Part shown: in pieces, positions 1 through 6,252 of the stretch | Position numbering within the stretch: position 1 is the first letter of the stretch | Layout: every line of letters starts with the position of its first letter | Source: Ga0074139 sp046336825 | Lineage (GTDB): Bacteria; Bdellovibrionota; Bdellovibrionia; Bdellovibrionales; Bdellovibrionaceae | Reading direction: 5' to 3' | Length of the DNA stretch: 8,820 nucleotides | Assembly: GCA_046336825.1 (NCBI GenBank) | Contig: JBKDFX010000042.1 | Location: forward strand, 1 to 8,820 | Made by a program: the position numbers and the translations under genes | Notes under the pieces: generated by a model | The model's input: the letters and a program-made list of their open reading frames with translations, nothing else | Databases searched by the model: none | What the model was told of the DNA's origin: nothing

Positions 1-1
1 A

Positions 2-316
2 TTCAGAAATGAAAAAGGACTTCCAATTTGTCATGACAATTTTTCTGATCGTCAGTTCGCAAAAGATCTAAAAGCTTGGGGTGGAAAACGAATTCGTTTT
101 CATGATCTCAGGCATACTTCGACAACATTAATGATCGCAAACGGTGTGGACATCAAAACTGTAAAAGAGATTTGTGGCCATGCCGACATCACAACAACGA
201 TGAACTATGTGCACTTGTTGTCTGGAAGTATTGCGAATGTTTCGAAGGTATTTTCTTTAAAACCTAGTTTTTCAGAAAAGGAGGTCGCGGCAGAAAAGAA
301 ATTGAAATTAGTATGA
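2..316 (+). CDS. Tyrosine recombinase/phage-type integrase, C-terminal part
   Basis: The last 104 codons of a tyrosine site-specific recombinase are present, and its N-terminus lies outside the window. The frame is open from base 2 to the TGA at 314-316. Catalytic-domain signatures are visible: HDLRHT at 101-118 (the H-x-x-R pair of box II), a GH pair at 176-181, and the MNYVH segment with the presumed nucleophilic tyrosine at 206-208, nine residues after the GH histidine as is usual. The family cuts and rejoins DNA through a 3'-phosphotyrosine intermediate. The earlier catalytic Arg and Lys would lie upstream or near the window edge. The gene ends about 150 bp from the 3' end of a tRNA-fMet gene, the classic position for the integrase of a phage, island or ICE. 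Whether it is intact or a remnant cannot be judged. The family call is certain; the element type is unknown. Confidence 0.93.
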   Translation, partial: FRNEKGLPICHDNFSDRQFAKDLKAWGGKRIRFHDLRHTSTTLMIANGVDIKTVKEICGHADITTTMNYVHLLSGSIANVSKVFSLKPSFSEKEVAAEKKLKLV

Positions 317-348
317 GTAAGGCATGGTTTGGATGATTGAGAAACCTC

Positions 349-370
349 GTTGACTATTGGTTGACTATCG
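349..370. repeat. Tandem 11-bp direct repeat between integrase and tRNA
   Basis: GTTGACTATTG (349-359) is followed at once by GTTGACTATCG (360-370), matching at 10 of 11 positions. It lies just past the integrase stop codon and before the tRNA terminator. Tyrosine recombinases often bind short direct repeats (arm-type sites) near the attachment site, so this may be an integrase or excisionase binding site. That role is inferred from position only. Confidence 0.55.
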
Positions 371-410
371 GAAGGAAAATTGAAGTGACAGGCTTAAAAA
401 ATAGGCAGCT

Positions 411-446
411 CTTAAAACTAAAAAACCCAAGTGATTGCTTGGGTTT
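411..446 (-). terminator. Rho-independent terminator of tRNA-fMet
   Basis: Read on the minus strand, a 9-bp perfect stem (AAACCCAAG paired with CTTGGGTTT, 423-431 and 438-446) encloses a 6-nt loop. It is followed by a T-rich run (TTTTTTAGTTTT) at 411-425. It starts 17 nt after the CCA end of the tRNA and fits termination of the tRNA transcript. On the plus strand no T-run follows the stem, so termination of the integrase transcript here is less likely. Confidence 0.85.
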
Positions 447-462
447 AGGTCTCGTAAGAGAA

Positions 463-539
<77 letters not shown>

Positions 540-553
540 ACAAGGTGTGACCA

Positions 554-582
554 AACTTAGGCCTTAAACACACATCGGTCAA
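554..582 (-). promoter_or_regulatory. Possible sigma70-type promoter for tRNA-fMet
   Basis: On the minus strand TTGACC (577-582, five of six to the -35 consensus) and TAAGTT (554-559, a weak -10, three of six) are separated by 17 bp. Transcription would start around 547, about 8 nt before the tRNA 5' end. The spacing and position are good, but the -10 match is poor. Confidence 0.4.
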
Positions 583-607
583 GAGCCAATTGCTACTTAA
601 TCACCGT

Positions 608-1006
608 TTATTGGGGTTTAGAATCCGCACAGCTCCACATTTTAAGCAATCTGACTCCAAAGTAGGTGCCTGCTTTATCAAATTGCCAAGGTGGATAGGG
701 AAAAAATCGGGCTTGGGCACAAAAGCCTTCACCATCAACAGCTGCCCACTGACGATCCTCAGTGGAGCCTGTCATGATTTCACCAGACTGACTGTCCTTA
801 ACTGCCACTGCAAAAGAAAAAACCTTACTGCTTGGGCCTGTTCCATTTCCCATAACTGCCACGGCCATGGGATCTACAAGTCTTTCAACTTTAATAATTT
901 GACCTTCGACATCTTTTGCAAAGATGTAGGACCAAAATTTAATTGTCACTCCGCCACCTACGATGAGAAGTAGCACTGTCAAAATCAAAAAAGCTGCTTT
1001 TTTCAT
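608..1006 (-). CDS. Small membrane-anchored protein of unknown function
   Basis: This 132-residue protein begins MKKAAFLILT. The start at 1006 is preferred over an ATG at 1036 because AAGGA sits about 6 nt upstream and the N-terminus is then a clean membrane signal: two lysines followed by a hydrophobic stretch at residues 4-22. No lipobox is seen, so it is probably an uncleaved anchor or a signal peptide, with about 105 residues outside the cytoplasm. The soluble part contains GQIIKVERLVDP (35-46), KVFSFAVAVKD (61-71), STEDRQWAAVD (81-91) and FFPYPPWQFDKAGTYF (101-116). Two cysteines (96 and 126) could form a disulfide. The regular pattern suggests a conserved compact domain, but I cannot name the family. 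It lies downstream of no other minus-strand gene, is divergent from the MFS gene and reads toward the tRNA 69 bp away. The function is unknown. Confidence 0.8.
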   Translation of the reverse strand: MKKAAFLILTVLLLIVGGGVTIKFWSYIFAKDVEGQIIKVERLVDPMAVAVMGNGTGPSSKVFSFAVAVKDSQSGEIMTGSTEDRQWAAVDGEGFCAQARFFPYPPWQFDKAGTYFGVRLLKMWSCADSKPQ

Positions 1007-1094
1007 AAATTCCTTCGTCAAACATTTGATCTCCATTCATTCCTAGAGCAAGTTGAAAGATATTGCAATCCTAACCACCTAGAGAAAGAAGCCT
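1007..1094. promoter_or_regulatory. Divergent control region, small membrane protein / MFS transporter
   Basis: These 88 bp separate two divergent genes and must hold the promoters of both. The Shine-Dalgarno of the minus-strand gene (AAGGA) is at its left edge. Upstream of the GTG at 1095 only a purine-rich AGAGAAAGAAG is seen. I found no convincing -35/-10 pair for either direction, so the call rests on gene arrangement. Confidence 0.4.
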
Positions 1095-2294
1095 GTGAAC
1101 CGCGAGCAAAAATTTCTTATTTTTAATCTCGCTCTCGTCCAATTTAACCACATCGTGGACTTCATGATCCTGATGCCCTTGGGCGAACCTCTGATGAAAC
1201 TCTTTGCTATCTCACCTCAACAATTTTCTCTGTTGGTGGCCAGCTACACTTTCTGTGCCTCCATCAGCTCCCTTGGTGCCGCCTTATTTGTCGACCGCTT
1301 TGATCGAAAAAAAATACTGATGTTATTTTTTATTGGTTTTACCCTGGGAACGCTGGCTTGTGCACTGGCGCCAACATATGAAATCCTTCTTGTTTCCCGG
1401 GCATTGGCTGGATTTTTTGGTGGAGTTCTGACTTCAGTTGTTATGTCCATCATTAGCGATTCTGTTCCCTACTCCCATCGCGGCACAGCCATGGGTTTTT
1501 TAATGACAGCTTTTTCATTCGCCTCCATTGTTGGAGTTCCTTTTAGCTTATTTTTGGCCAATCATTTTTCTTGGCATGCCCCCTTCTTTTTTCTCACATC
1601 AATATGTGTGATCAATTTATTTTTAATTTGGTGGAAAATCCCTTCGATGAAGGGACATATTTCTCAAGAAGTTTTGTCACAAAACCCTGCTCGCCCATTA
1701 CTCGAACACCTCACTCAGGTCTCAAGCCTAATACCACTGACATTTTCATTTGTGCTTGTTGTCGGGCAATTTGCCGTTATTTCTTTCCTCACCCCCAGCT
1801 TGATTTCCAATGCCAAAATCACGCAAAGTGAAGTGCCTTTAATTTATCTTGTGGGAGGAATTGTTTCACTTTTTACTGGCCCCTTGATTGGTTATTTGTC
1901 TGATCGAATTGGTAAACACCTCATTTTTGCTTTGGCCAATGTGGGGAGCCTCATTCCCATACTGATCATCACTCACATCACAGAGTCTCAAGCCCTATGG
2001 CATGTTCTCATTGTCTCTGGCTTTTTCTTTCTCTTTGTCGGCGGTCGATTGAGCCCCGCCATGGCCATGGTGACAGCCTCAGTTGAACCTGCTCGTCGTG
2101 GAAGCTTTATGAGCTTGGTGTCTTCAGCTCAACAAATGGCTTCTGCCATTGCCAGCTACTTGGCAGGGACCATTGTCGTTCGTGGAAACTCAGGTGAGCT
2201 TCTCAATTTTCAATATGTGGGCTACATGGCTGTTGTCTTCAGCCTGGTCGCTCTTATTCTCAGTCGACTTATTAAACACAAAGAAGGAGCTTGA
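1095..2294 (+). CDS. MFS transporter, DHA1-like (predicted drug/sugar efflux permease)
   Basis: This 399-residue integral membrane protein is mostly hydrophobic, with about 12 predicted transmembrane helices in two six-helix halves joined by a cytoplasmic loop around residues 181-205. The major facilitator motif A appears between helices 2 and 3 as VDRFDRKKIL (66-75), and a second-half copy appears as GYLSDRIGKH (266-275). VSRALAGFFGG (100-110) fits helix 4 and IVGVPFSLFL (145-154) fits helix 5, although the glycine-proline antiporter motif C is altered. The length and motifs match proton-driven efflux permeases of the AraJ/DHA1 kind; the substrate cannot be read from sequence. The start is GTG at 1095, with only a weak purine-rich ribosome site; no other start keeps helix 1 intact. 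It is followed after 1 nt by the alkyltransferase gene, so the two are probably one transcript. A functional link to alkylation damage is only a guess. Confidence 0.9.
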   Translation: MNREQKFLIFNLALVQFNHIVDFMILMPLGEPLMKLFAISPQQFSLLVASYTFCASISSLGAALFVDRFDRKKILMLFFIGFTLGTLACALAPTYEILLVSRALAGFFGGVLTSVVMSIISDSVPYSHRGTAMGFLMTAFSFASIVGVPFSLFLANHFSWHAPFFFLTSICVINLFLIWWKIPSMKGHISQEVLSQNPARPLLEHLTQVSSLIPLTFSFVLVVGQFAVISFLTPSLISNAKITQSEVPLIYLVGGIVSLFTGPLIGYLSDRIGKHLIFALANVGSLIPILIITHITESQALWHVLIVSGFFFLFVGGRLSPAMAMVTASVEPARRGSFMSLVSSAQQMASAIASYLAGTIVVRGNSGELLNFQYVGYMAVVFSLVALILSRLIKHKEGA

Positions 2295-2298
2295 TTTG
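2284..2298 (+). promoter_or_regulatory. Shine-Dalgarno and TTG start of the alkyltransferase
   Basis: AAGGAG at 2284-2289 lies 6 nt before TTG at 2296-2298. The site overlaps the last codons of the MFS gene, whose TGA is at 2292-2294. This fixes the alkyltransferase start at 2296 rather than at an in-frame ATG at 2149 deep inside the MFS gene, and it suggests translational coupling. Confidence 0.8.
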
Positions 2299-2790
2299 GA
2301 AAAGTCGATTTATTTTTATTCCGAATTAGATTCTCCTGTTGGTCGATTGGTAGCGGTCTTTAGCGAAAATGCACTAAATTATTTACTGTTTGATTTTGAG
2401 GCTGAAATATTTCTTAAAAAAATTAGATTCAAAAAAATTGAATCTCACCCATTTAAGAAAAAGTTAGAAGATGAATTAAAAGAATATTTTCAAGGCAAAA
2501 GATCGCAATTTTCAATTCCACTCAACCTTAAAGGAACAGAGTTTCAACTCAAGGCTTGGCATACTCTGCAATTAATCCCCTATGGTCAAACCATGACCTA
2601 CACAGAGCAAGCACGAGCTATGAATTCTCAGGCTGTCCGCGCCGTGGGCACAGCTAACTCTAAAAACCCCATCAACATTATTATTCCCTGCCACCGAGTC
2701 ACTCGTCAAAATGGTGAACTGGGGGGATATGTGGGAGGGGTTGAAATTAAAAAAAGACTTCTACAATTAGAATCACAATCGTGTCTCTAA
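2296..2790 (+). CDS. ogt: Methylated-DNA--[protein]-cysteine S-methyltransferase
   Basis: This 164-residue suicide repair enzyme transfers the alkyl group from O6-alkylguanine (and O4-alkylthymine) in DNA to its own cysteine. The active site is IIPCHRV (129-135) with nucleophile Cys132. Flanking family signatures are complete: GTEFQLKAWHTLQLIPYGQT (80-99), TYTEQARAMN (101-110), AVRAVGTANSKNP (113-125, holding the arginine that takes the place of the flipped base) and LGGYVGGVEIKKRLLQLE (142-159). The N-terminal part (1-75) is the usual variable domain beginning YFYSELDSPVGRLVAVF. The length is typical of a single-domain Ogt/MGMT without an AdaA-like regulatory domain, so it is probably a constitutive repair enzyme. 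It starts at TTG with a strong Shine-Dalgarno, 1 nt after the MFS stop. It is followed by 46 bp and a convergent gene. The symbol is given by family; orthology to E. coli ogt rather than ada is inferred from domain content. Confidence 0.96.
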   Translation: MEKSIYFYSELDSPVGRLVAVFSENALNYLLFDFEAEIFLKKIRFKKIESHPFKKKLEDELKEYFQGKRSQFSIPLNLKGTEFQLKAWHTLQLIPYGQTMTYTEQARAMNSQAVRAVGTANSKNPINIIIPCHRVTRQNGELGGYVGGVEIKKRLLQLESQSCL

Positions 2791-2836
2791 TTGCTATGAC
2801 GTATGCTGCGCCGTCACGATCTATGTACCTGTCACA

Positions 2837-4771
2837 CTATTCTTTTTGTTTGGATTCGATGTAGTTTTCCAAAATCCAGACGCGGATTTTTTTTAAAAGT
2901 GCATCAGTGATACCAAAAAAGACGAAATGATTTTGAAATTTTTCTTTTTCAGTGGGATGAGCTGAAAAATAGTTACAATTAGTTCTATACTCCATGTAGG
3001 TGTCCTCACCATACTTAGGTAAAATAAAAGTTCGAAAAGATCCCAGCGAAATCTCTCGGTAATAATTAATGACAATTCCAGCCTCTGAAATTTCAGCCAC
3101 TTCCACAGGATTGGCCACTAGAATTTTTTTTGTACTAACACTTAAAAAAGGAAGAGACTCCGAATTTTTGTCCGCTCCAAAATAGAGAAATTTCAGTTTT
3201 CGTTCAATATAAGCAGACTCGTTGGTGTTATCAAAAATATCATCAGACCAGACGTAATTTCGACTGACCTTTTCGTCGGGAACTTGATCAAAAAGCACAA
3301 TAACACGGGGCTGACGACGCTGTTTCTGAGCTTTATTCAACCATTCTTGCCAAAACGCCTCACGACCCGGGCCCGCATATTGAGCACTCACCACAATACA
3401 AAAATTCTGCATTGGATTTTCAAAGTGTTGATCGTACCATATGATTTTATCTTGCTGACTGGCTTCGATAAACTCAAAGGTTCTTTGTGCAGCACCTTTC
3501 TGCAAAGGCTCTGCAATCAGTTTGAGTAAAAAACGATTTTGTCCGTTTCGAAATAATATTGTCACAGGCCTTGGGGTCACCGCTGCTAAAAAAGCTTTCC
3601 ATTCGTCTAAGCAAACAGGATGGACGAATTCATCAAGCTTTTTTGTAGACAACTCGGACCAGTTAAAACCAAATATTTTTTTATTTTTTTGAGCTTCTGT
3701 GTTTACATCTAAAATTTGTTGAGTTTGAGGATGAACTTTGAGTTGCATTGAAGGCCCCTCAGCCCAGGGCTTTTCTTTTTGCTGGGCATCAGCTTCCAGT
3801 GGATCACTCGAAAATACAAACTCTTCAAAGCTTTTTTGGATGTGAACTTCACCAGCACCCAATCGTTGCAAAAGTTCCTTCCACTTTTTAGCTCTTTCAA
3901 AGTCATGATCCATGAGAATCCATTTTTTCCCGTGGGTCAGAGGTCTTTTTAAATTGTTTTTATTAAACTCAGGTCCATTATTTTGTAGAATTCCTTTTCT
4001 AATATCTGAAATCTGCGAACTGGGAATCCCCAAATAGGAAAACCACACTTGAAATTCATTTTGAAATTCTGGATGGGGCTCACAGGCCATGCATCGAGCC
4101 ATCACATGAGCCCGGCCTCGGCCACGAAAAACTTCACCGTAGTACTTGGCAATTTTTCCTACCTCAATGGATCGCGGGCTTCGAGTGACAAAACCCACAT
4201 CTCCCACCGCTTCTAAGCTCGCCTCTTTTGTCATTTCAACTTCATGTTTAACTTGAACCACATGCACAAAAGATTCACTTGAGGGATGATGCCCCTTCAA
4301 TGCAAAGTGCAAGAGCTGCTTTAAAATAAGCTCATCAAAAGGTTTGTATAATACATTACAAATTATTCTCTCTTCTGCCAGCTTGATATCAAAATTTGGA
4401 TTTTCAAAAGTGGTGATCACCAACCGAGTTGGATCTTCAGAGGTACAGATTTTTTTTCGAATGAACATGTCGCGGGTTTTTCGAACCAAGGCCATGTGAC
4501 GGCTGCCCAGCCACTCGTCCTTAGAAATCAATAATAACAAGTGATCATCAGCTTCTGGGCCTAAAAGCAGCGGCTTAGAGTCATTAGCCAATCTTTGCCC
4601 ACCTTCAAATAAACTGGCATTACCTGACCGGACCGCCTGTCCTATCCAGGAATGAAATTGCTCCATGGATTTAAAAAAACGAATTTCAGCGTCTGGCTCA
4701 GAGTTCCTGAGTGCCGCATAAATTTGCTCGTTTAGCTTTATCTCGTCCTCAAGAACATATACGTATTTCAT
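2837..4771 (-). CDS. Multi-module regulatory protein with receiver-like, PAS-like and PilZ-like regions
   Basis: This 644-residue soluble protein shows no signal peptide or membrane segment. The start at 4771 (MKYVYVLEDE) is preferred over 4837 because the AAAGG just upstream (4777-4781) fits and the receiver fold begins there. Residues 1-160 resemble a response-regulator receiver: acidic pocket E8-D9-E10, VITT at 118-121 and the K-P pair at 143-144 (YKPFDE). However, the strand that normally ends in the phospho-acceptor Asp reads LLLLISKDEW (78-87), and there is an insertion before it. Residues about 165-250 look PilZ-like (SLEAVGDVGFVTRSP, 185-199). WILMDHDFERAKKW (284-297) starts a second receiver-like part. 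About 340-440 looks PAS-like (LDVNTEAQ, LDEFVHP), and about 455-530 looks like another degenerate receiver. The C-terminus (about 540-644) is PilZ-like, with EISEAGIVINYY (560-571). The probable role is phosphorylation-independent or c-di-GMP-linked signalling. Domain calls beyond the first receiver are by eye and moderate. Divergent from nupC. Confidence 0.75.
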   Translation of the reverse strand: MKYVYVLEDEIKLNEQIYAALRNSEPDAEIRFFKSMEQFHSWIGQAVRSGNASLFEGGQRLANDSKPLLLGPEADDHLLLLISKDEWLGSRHMALVRKTRDMFIRKKICTSEDPTRLVITTFENPNFDIKLAEERIICNVLYKPFDELILKQLLHFALKGHHPSSESFVHVVQVKHEVEMTKEASLEAVGDVGFVTRSPRSIEVGKIAKYYGEVFRGRGRAHVMARCMACEPHPEFQNEFQVWFSYLGIPSSQISDIRKGILQNNGPEFNKNNLKRPLTHGKKWILMDHDFERAKKWKELLQRLGAGEVHIQKSFEEFVFSSDPLEADAQQKEKPWAEGPSMQLKVHPQTQQILDVNTEAQKNKKIFGFNWSELSTKKLDEFVHPVCLDEWKAFLAAVTPRPVTILFRNGQNRFLLKLIAEPLQKGAAQRTFEFIEASQQDKIIWYDQHFENPMQNFCIVVSAQYAGPGREAFWQEWLNKAQKQRRQPRVIVLFDQVPDEKVSRNYVWSDDIFDNTNESAYIERKLKFLYFGADKNSESLPFLSVSTKKILVANPVEVAEISEAGIVINYYREISLGSFRTFILPKYGEDTYMEYRTNCNYFSAHPTEKEKFQNHFVFFGITDALLKKIRVWILENYIESKQKE

Positions 4772-4830
4772 TATTACCTTTAGTCTAATGCAATCCTGTG
4801 CAAAATAGACCCCCCTGCTCGACCTTTGTC

Positions 4831-4859
4831 GTGACATTCTGGCTCACTCGCCTTATAGC
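4831..4859 (+). promoter_or_regulatory. Possible sigma70-type promoter for the nucleoside transporter
   Basis: GTGACA (4831-4836, five of six to TTGACA) and TATAGC (4854-4859, four of six to TATAAT) are spaced by 17 bp. A start near 4866 would give a leader of about 22 nt containing the AAAGG ribosome site. It sits in the divergent control region shared with the 644-residue regulator. Confidence 0.5.
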
Positions 4860-4887
4860 CACTGAGATCGATTCTGAAAGGTGGAAC

Positions 4888-6141
4888 ATGGAAAGAGGAT
4901 TTGCCGCTCTTGGATTGGGTCTGTGGATAGCGATAGCTTGGGCTTTTTCCACCCATCGTCGAAAAGTTGATTGGCCCCTGGTGGCCAAAGGTTTGCTACT
5001 TCAATTGATTCTTGTTTTGTTGGTTTTGGGTCTTCCTGTCTTTGGTATACGTGGCCCCTTACAATTTTTATTTGATGGTTTTAATCAAGCCGTTACAGCT
5101 CTTTTAAATTATACTTTAGAAGGCTCTAAGTTTCTCTTCGGCGATCTGCTGAATTCTGAGAAGTACGGCTTTATCTTTGCCTACCAAGTTTTGCCCACCA
5201 TTATTTTTGTCTCAGCCCTCATGAGCCTGCTTTATCAATTGGGAATCATGCAAAAAATTGTGGGATTTTTTGCCTGGATTTTTTTTCGAGTGATGCGCAC
5301 TTCTGGAGCTGAAACCTTAGCTGCCTCAGCTAATATTTTCGTCGGGCAAACTGAAGCCCCTCTGGTGATCAAACCCTACTTGAATAAAATGACTCGCTCT
5401 GAGCTCTTGTGTTTGATGGTGGGAGGAATGGCCAATGTGGCGGGTGGAGTGCTCGCCGCCTACGTGGCTCTTTTGCGAGATCGAATTCCTGACATTGCAG
5501 GCCATCTTCTCACGGCCAGTGTTCTATCTGCTCCCGCCTCTCTTTTGTTAAGTAAAATTTTACTTCCTGAGGTAGAGACTCCTGTAACTTTAGGAAAAAT
5601 TCCTGAGGAATATAAACAAAAGCCCTATACTAATGCCATTGAAGCTGTGACCGAAGGTGCGGCTGAAGGTTTGAAACTGGCCTTGAATGTGGGGGCTCAA
5701 CTTCTCGCTTTTATTGCTCTGATTGCCATGGTGAATGGCCTCATGGGATTAATAGGCACTTGGATTCAAGTGGATGATTTAAGTTTACAAAAAATCATGT
5801 CATGGGTTTTTTCTCCGTTGATGATTTTTTTAGGCATCCCTGTGAGTGAAATCAGTATTGCAGGTCAGCTGGTGGGAGAAAAAACAATCTTGAATGAATT
5901 TGTGGCTTATCTTTCCCTTACTGAACAAGCGCCCCAGTTGTCGGATCGAACCGTTTTGATCATGTCCTATGCTCTTTGTGGATTTGCTAATTTTTCGAGT
6001 ATTGCCATTCAAGTGGGTGGGATTGGAGCCATGGCTCCTGATAGAAAAAAAGATCTCAGTGAATTGGGAATGCAGGCTTTAATTGGAGGGACCTTATCTT
6101 CCTTCATGACGGCCTCATTTGCAGCCCTGGTTATTGTTTAG
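4888..6141 (+). CDS. nupC: NupC-type concentrative nucleoside transporter (CNT family)
   Basis: This 417-residue inner-membrane symporter imports nucleosides with protons or sodium. Family signatures are complete and in order: FVGQTEAPLVIKPYL (151-165, hairpin HP1, whose Gln-Thr-Glu contacts the nucleobase in characterised members), MVGGMANVAGGVLAAYVALL (177-196), LSAPASLLLSKILLP (213-227), NAIEAVTEGAAEGLKLALNV (249-268), the diagnostic G-x-K-x3-N-E-F-V-A-Y motif as GEKTILNEFVAY (330-341), and SYALCGFANFSSIAIQVGG (360-378). The length is close to the bacterial norm of about 400. The start is ATG 4888 because AAAGG lies 6 nt upstream and the protein then begins at helix 1; an in-frame ATG at 4798 would add 30 residues without a ribosome site. 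The gene is single, divergent from the receiver/PilZ gene. Salvage of nucleosides would suit a predator digesting prey nucleic acid, but that is inference. Substrate preference and coupling ion are not readable. Confidence 0.96.
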   Translation: MERGFAALGLGLWIAIAWAFSTHRRKVDWPLVAKGLLLQLILVLLVLGLPVFGIRGPLQFLFDGFNQAVTALLNYTLEGSKFLFGDLLNSEKYGFIFAYQVLPTIIFVSALMSLLYQLGIMQKIVGFFAWIFFRVMRTSGAETLAASANIFVGQTEAPLVIKPYLNKMTRSELLCLMVGGMANVAGGVLAAYVALLRDRIPDIAGHLLTASVLSAPASLLLSKILLPEVETPVTLGKIPEEYKQKPYTNAIEAVTEGAAEGLKLALNVGAQLLAFIALIAMVNGLMGLIGTWIQVDDLSLQKIMSWVFSPLMIFLGIPVSEISIAGQLVGEKTILNEFVAYLSLTEQAPQLSDRTVLIMSYALCGFANFSSIAIQVGGIGAMAPDRKKDLSELGMQALIGGTLSSFMTASFAALVIV

Positions 6142-6166
6142 TTTTTGTTGGATTTTGTGTGTATCC

Positions 6167-6194
6167 TTGACAGTTTTTTACGACTTCCTATTGA
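6167..6194 (+). promoter_or_regulatory. Possible promoter upstream of the SDR gene
   Basis: A perfect -35 hexamer TTGACA (6167-6172) is followed after 16 bp by TATTGA (6189-6194), a weak -10 (three of six). Transcription would start near 6201, about 50 nt before the chosen ATG. It competes with the closer -10-like CATAAT at 6240. Confidence 0.35.
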
Positions 6195-6239
6195 GTGACG
6201 TCTCATCTTGAGAGGGTCGCAAAAGCCTTTATTTTTTGG

Positions 6240-6245
6240 CATAAT
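6240..6245 (+). promoter_or_regulatory. -10-like hexamer abutting the SDR start codon
   Basis: CATAAT matches five of six bases of TATAAT and ends 7 nt before the ATG at 6253. If used, transcription would start at or next to the A of the start codon, giving a leaderless mRNA. No good -35 lies 16-18 bp upstream. No Shine-Dalgarno is visible before this ATG, which agrees with the idea but does not prove it. Confidence 0.3.
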
Positions 6246-6252
6246 ATTTAAG

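Noticed and set aside
590..973. Plus-strand open frame of 127 codons
   Set aside because: It lies opposite the small membrane protein, which has a good ribosome site and a clean signal peptide; the plus frame has neither.
2149..2295. N-terminal extension of the alkyltransferase to an ATG inside the MFS gene
   Set aside because: The added 49 residues are an out-of-frame reading of MFS helices, and a strong Shine-Dalgarno precedes the TTG at 2296.
2791..2836. Possible terminator between the convergent alkyltransferase and regulator genes (TGACG/CGTCA, 2797-2816)
   Set aside because: The stem is only 5 bp with a 10-nt loop and no T-run on either strand.
4772..4887. Longer starts of the two divergent genes (ATG at 4837 minus, ATG at 4798 plus) that would overlap
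   Set aside because: The added residues are not like either family, and both internal starts (4771 and 4888) have AAAGG ribosome sites; the overlap zone is better read as a shared promoter region.
6142..6239. Terminator after the nucleoside transporter
   Set aside because: The stretch is T-rich, but I could not find a stem-loop before the T-runs.
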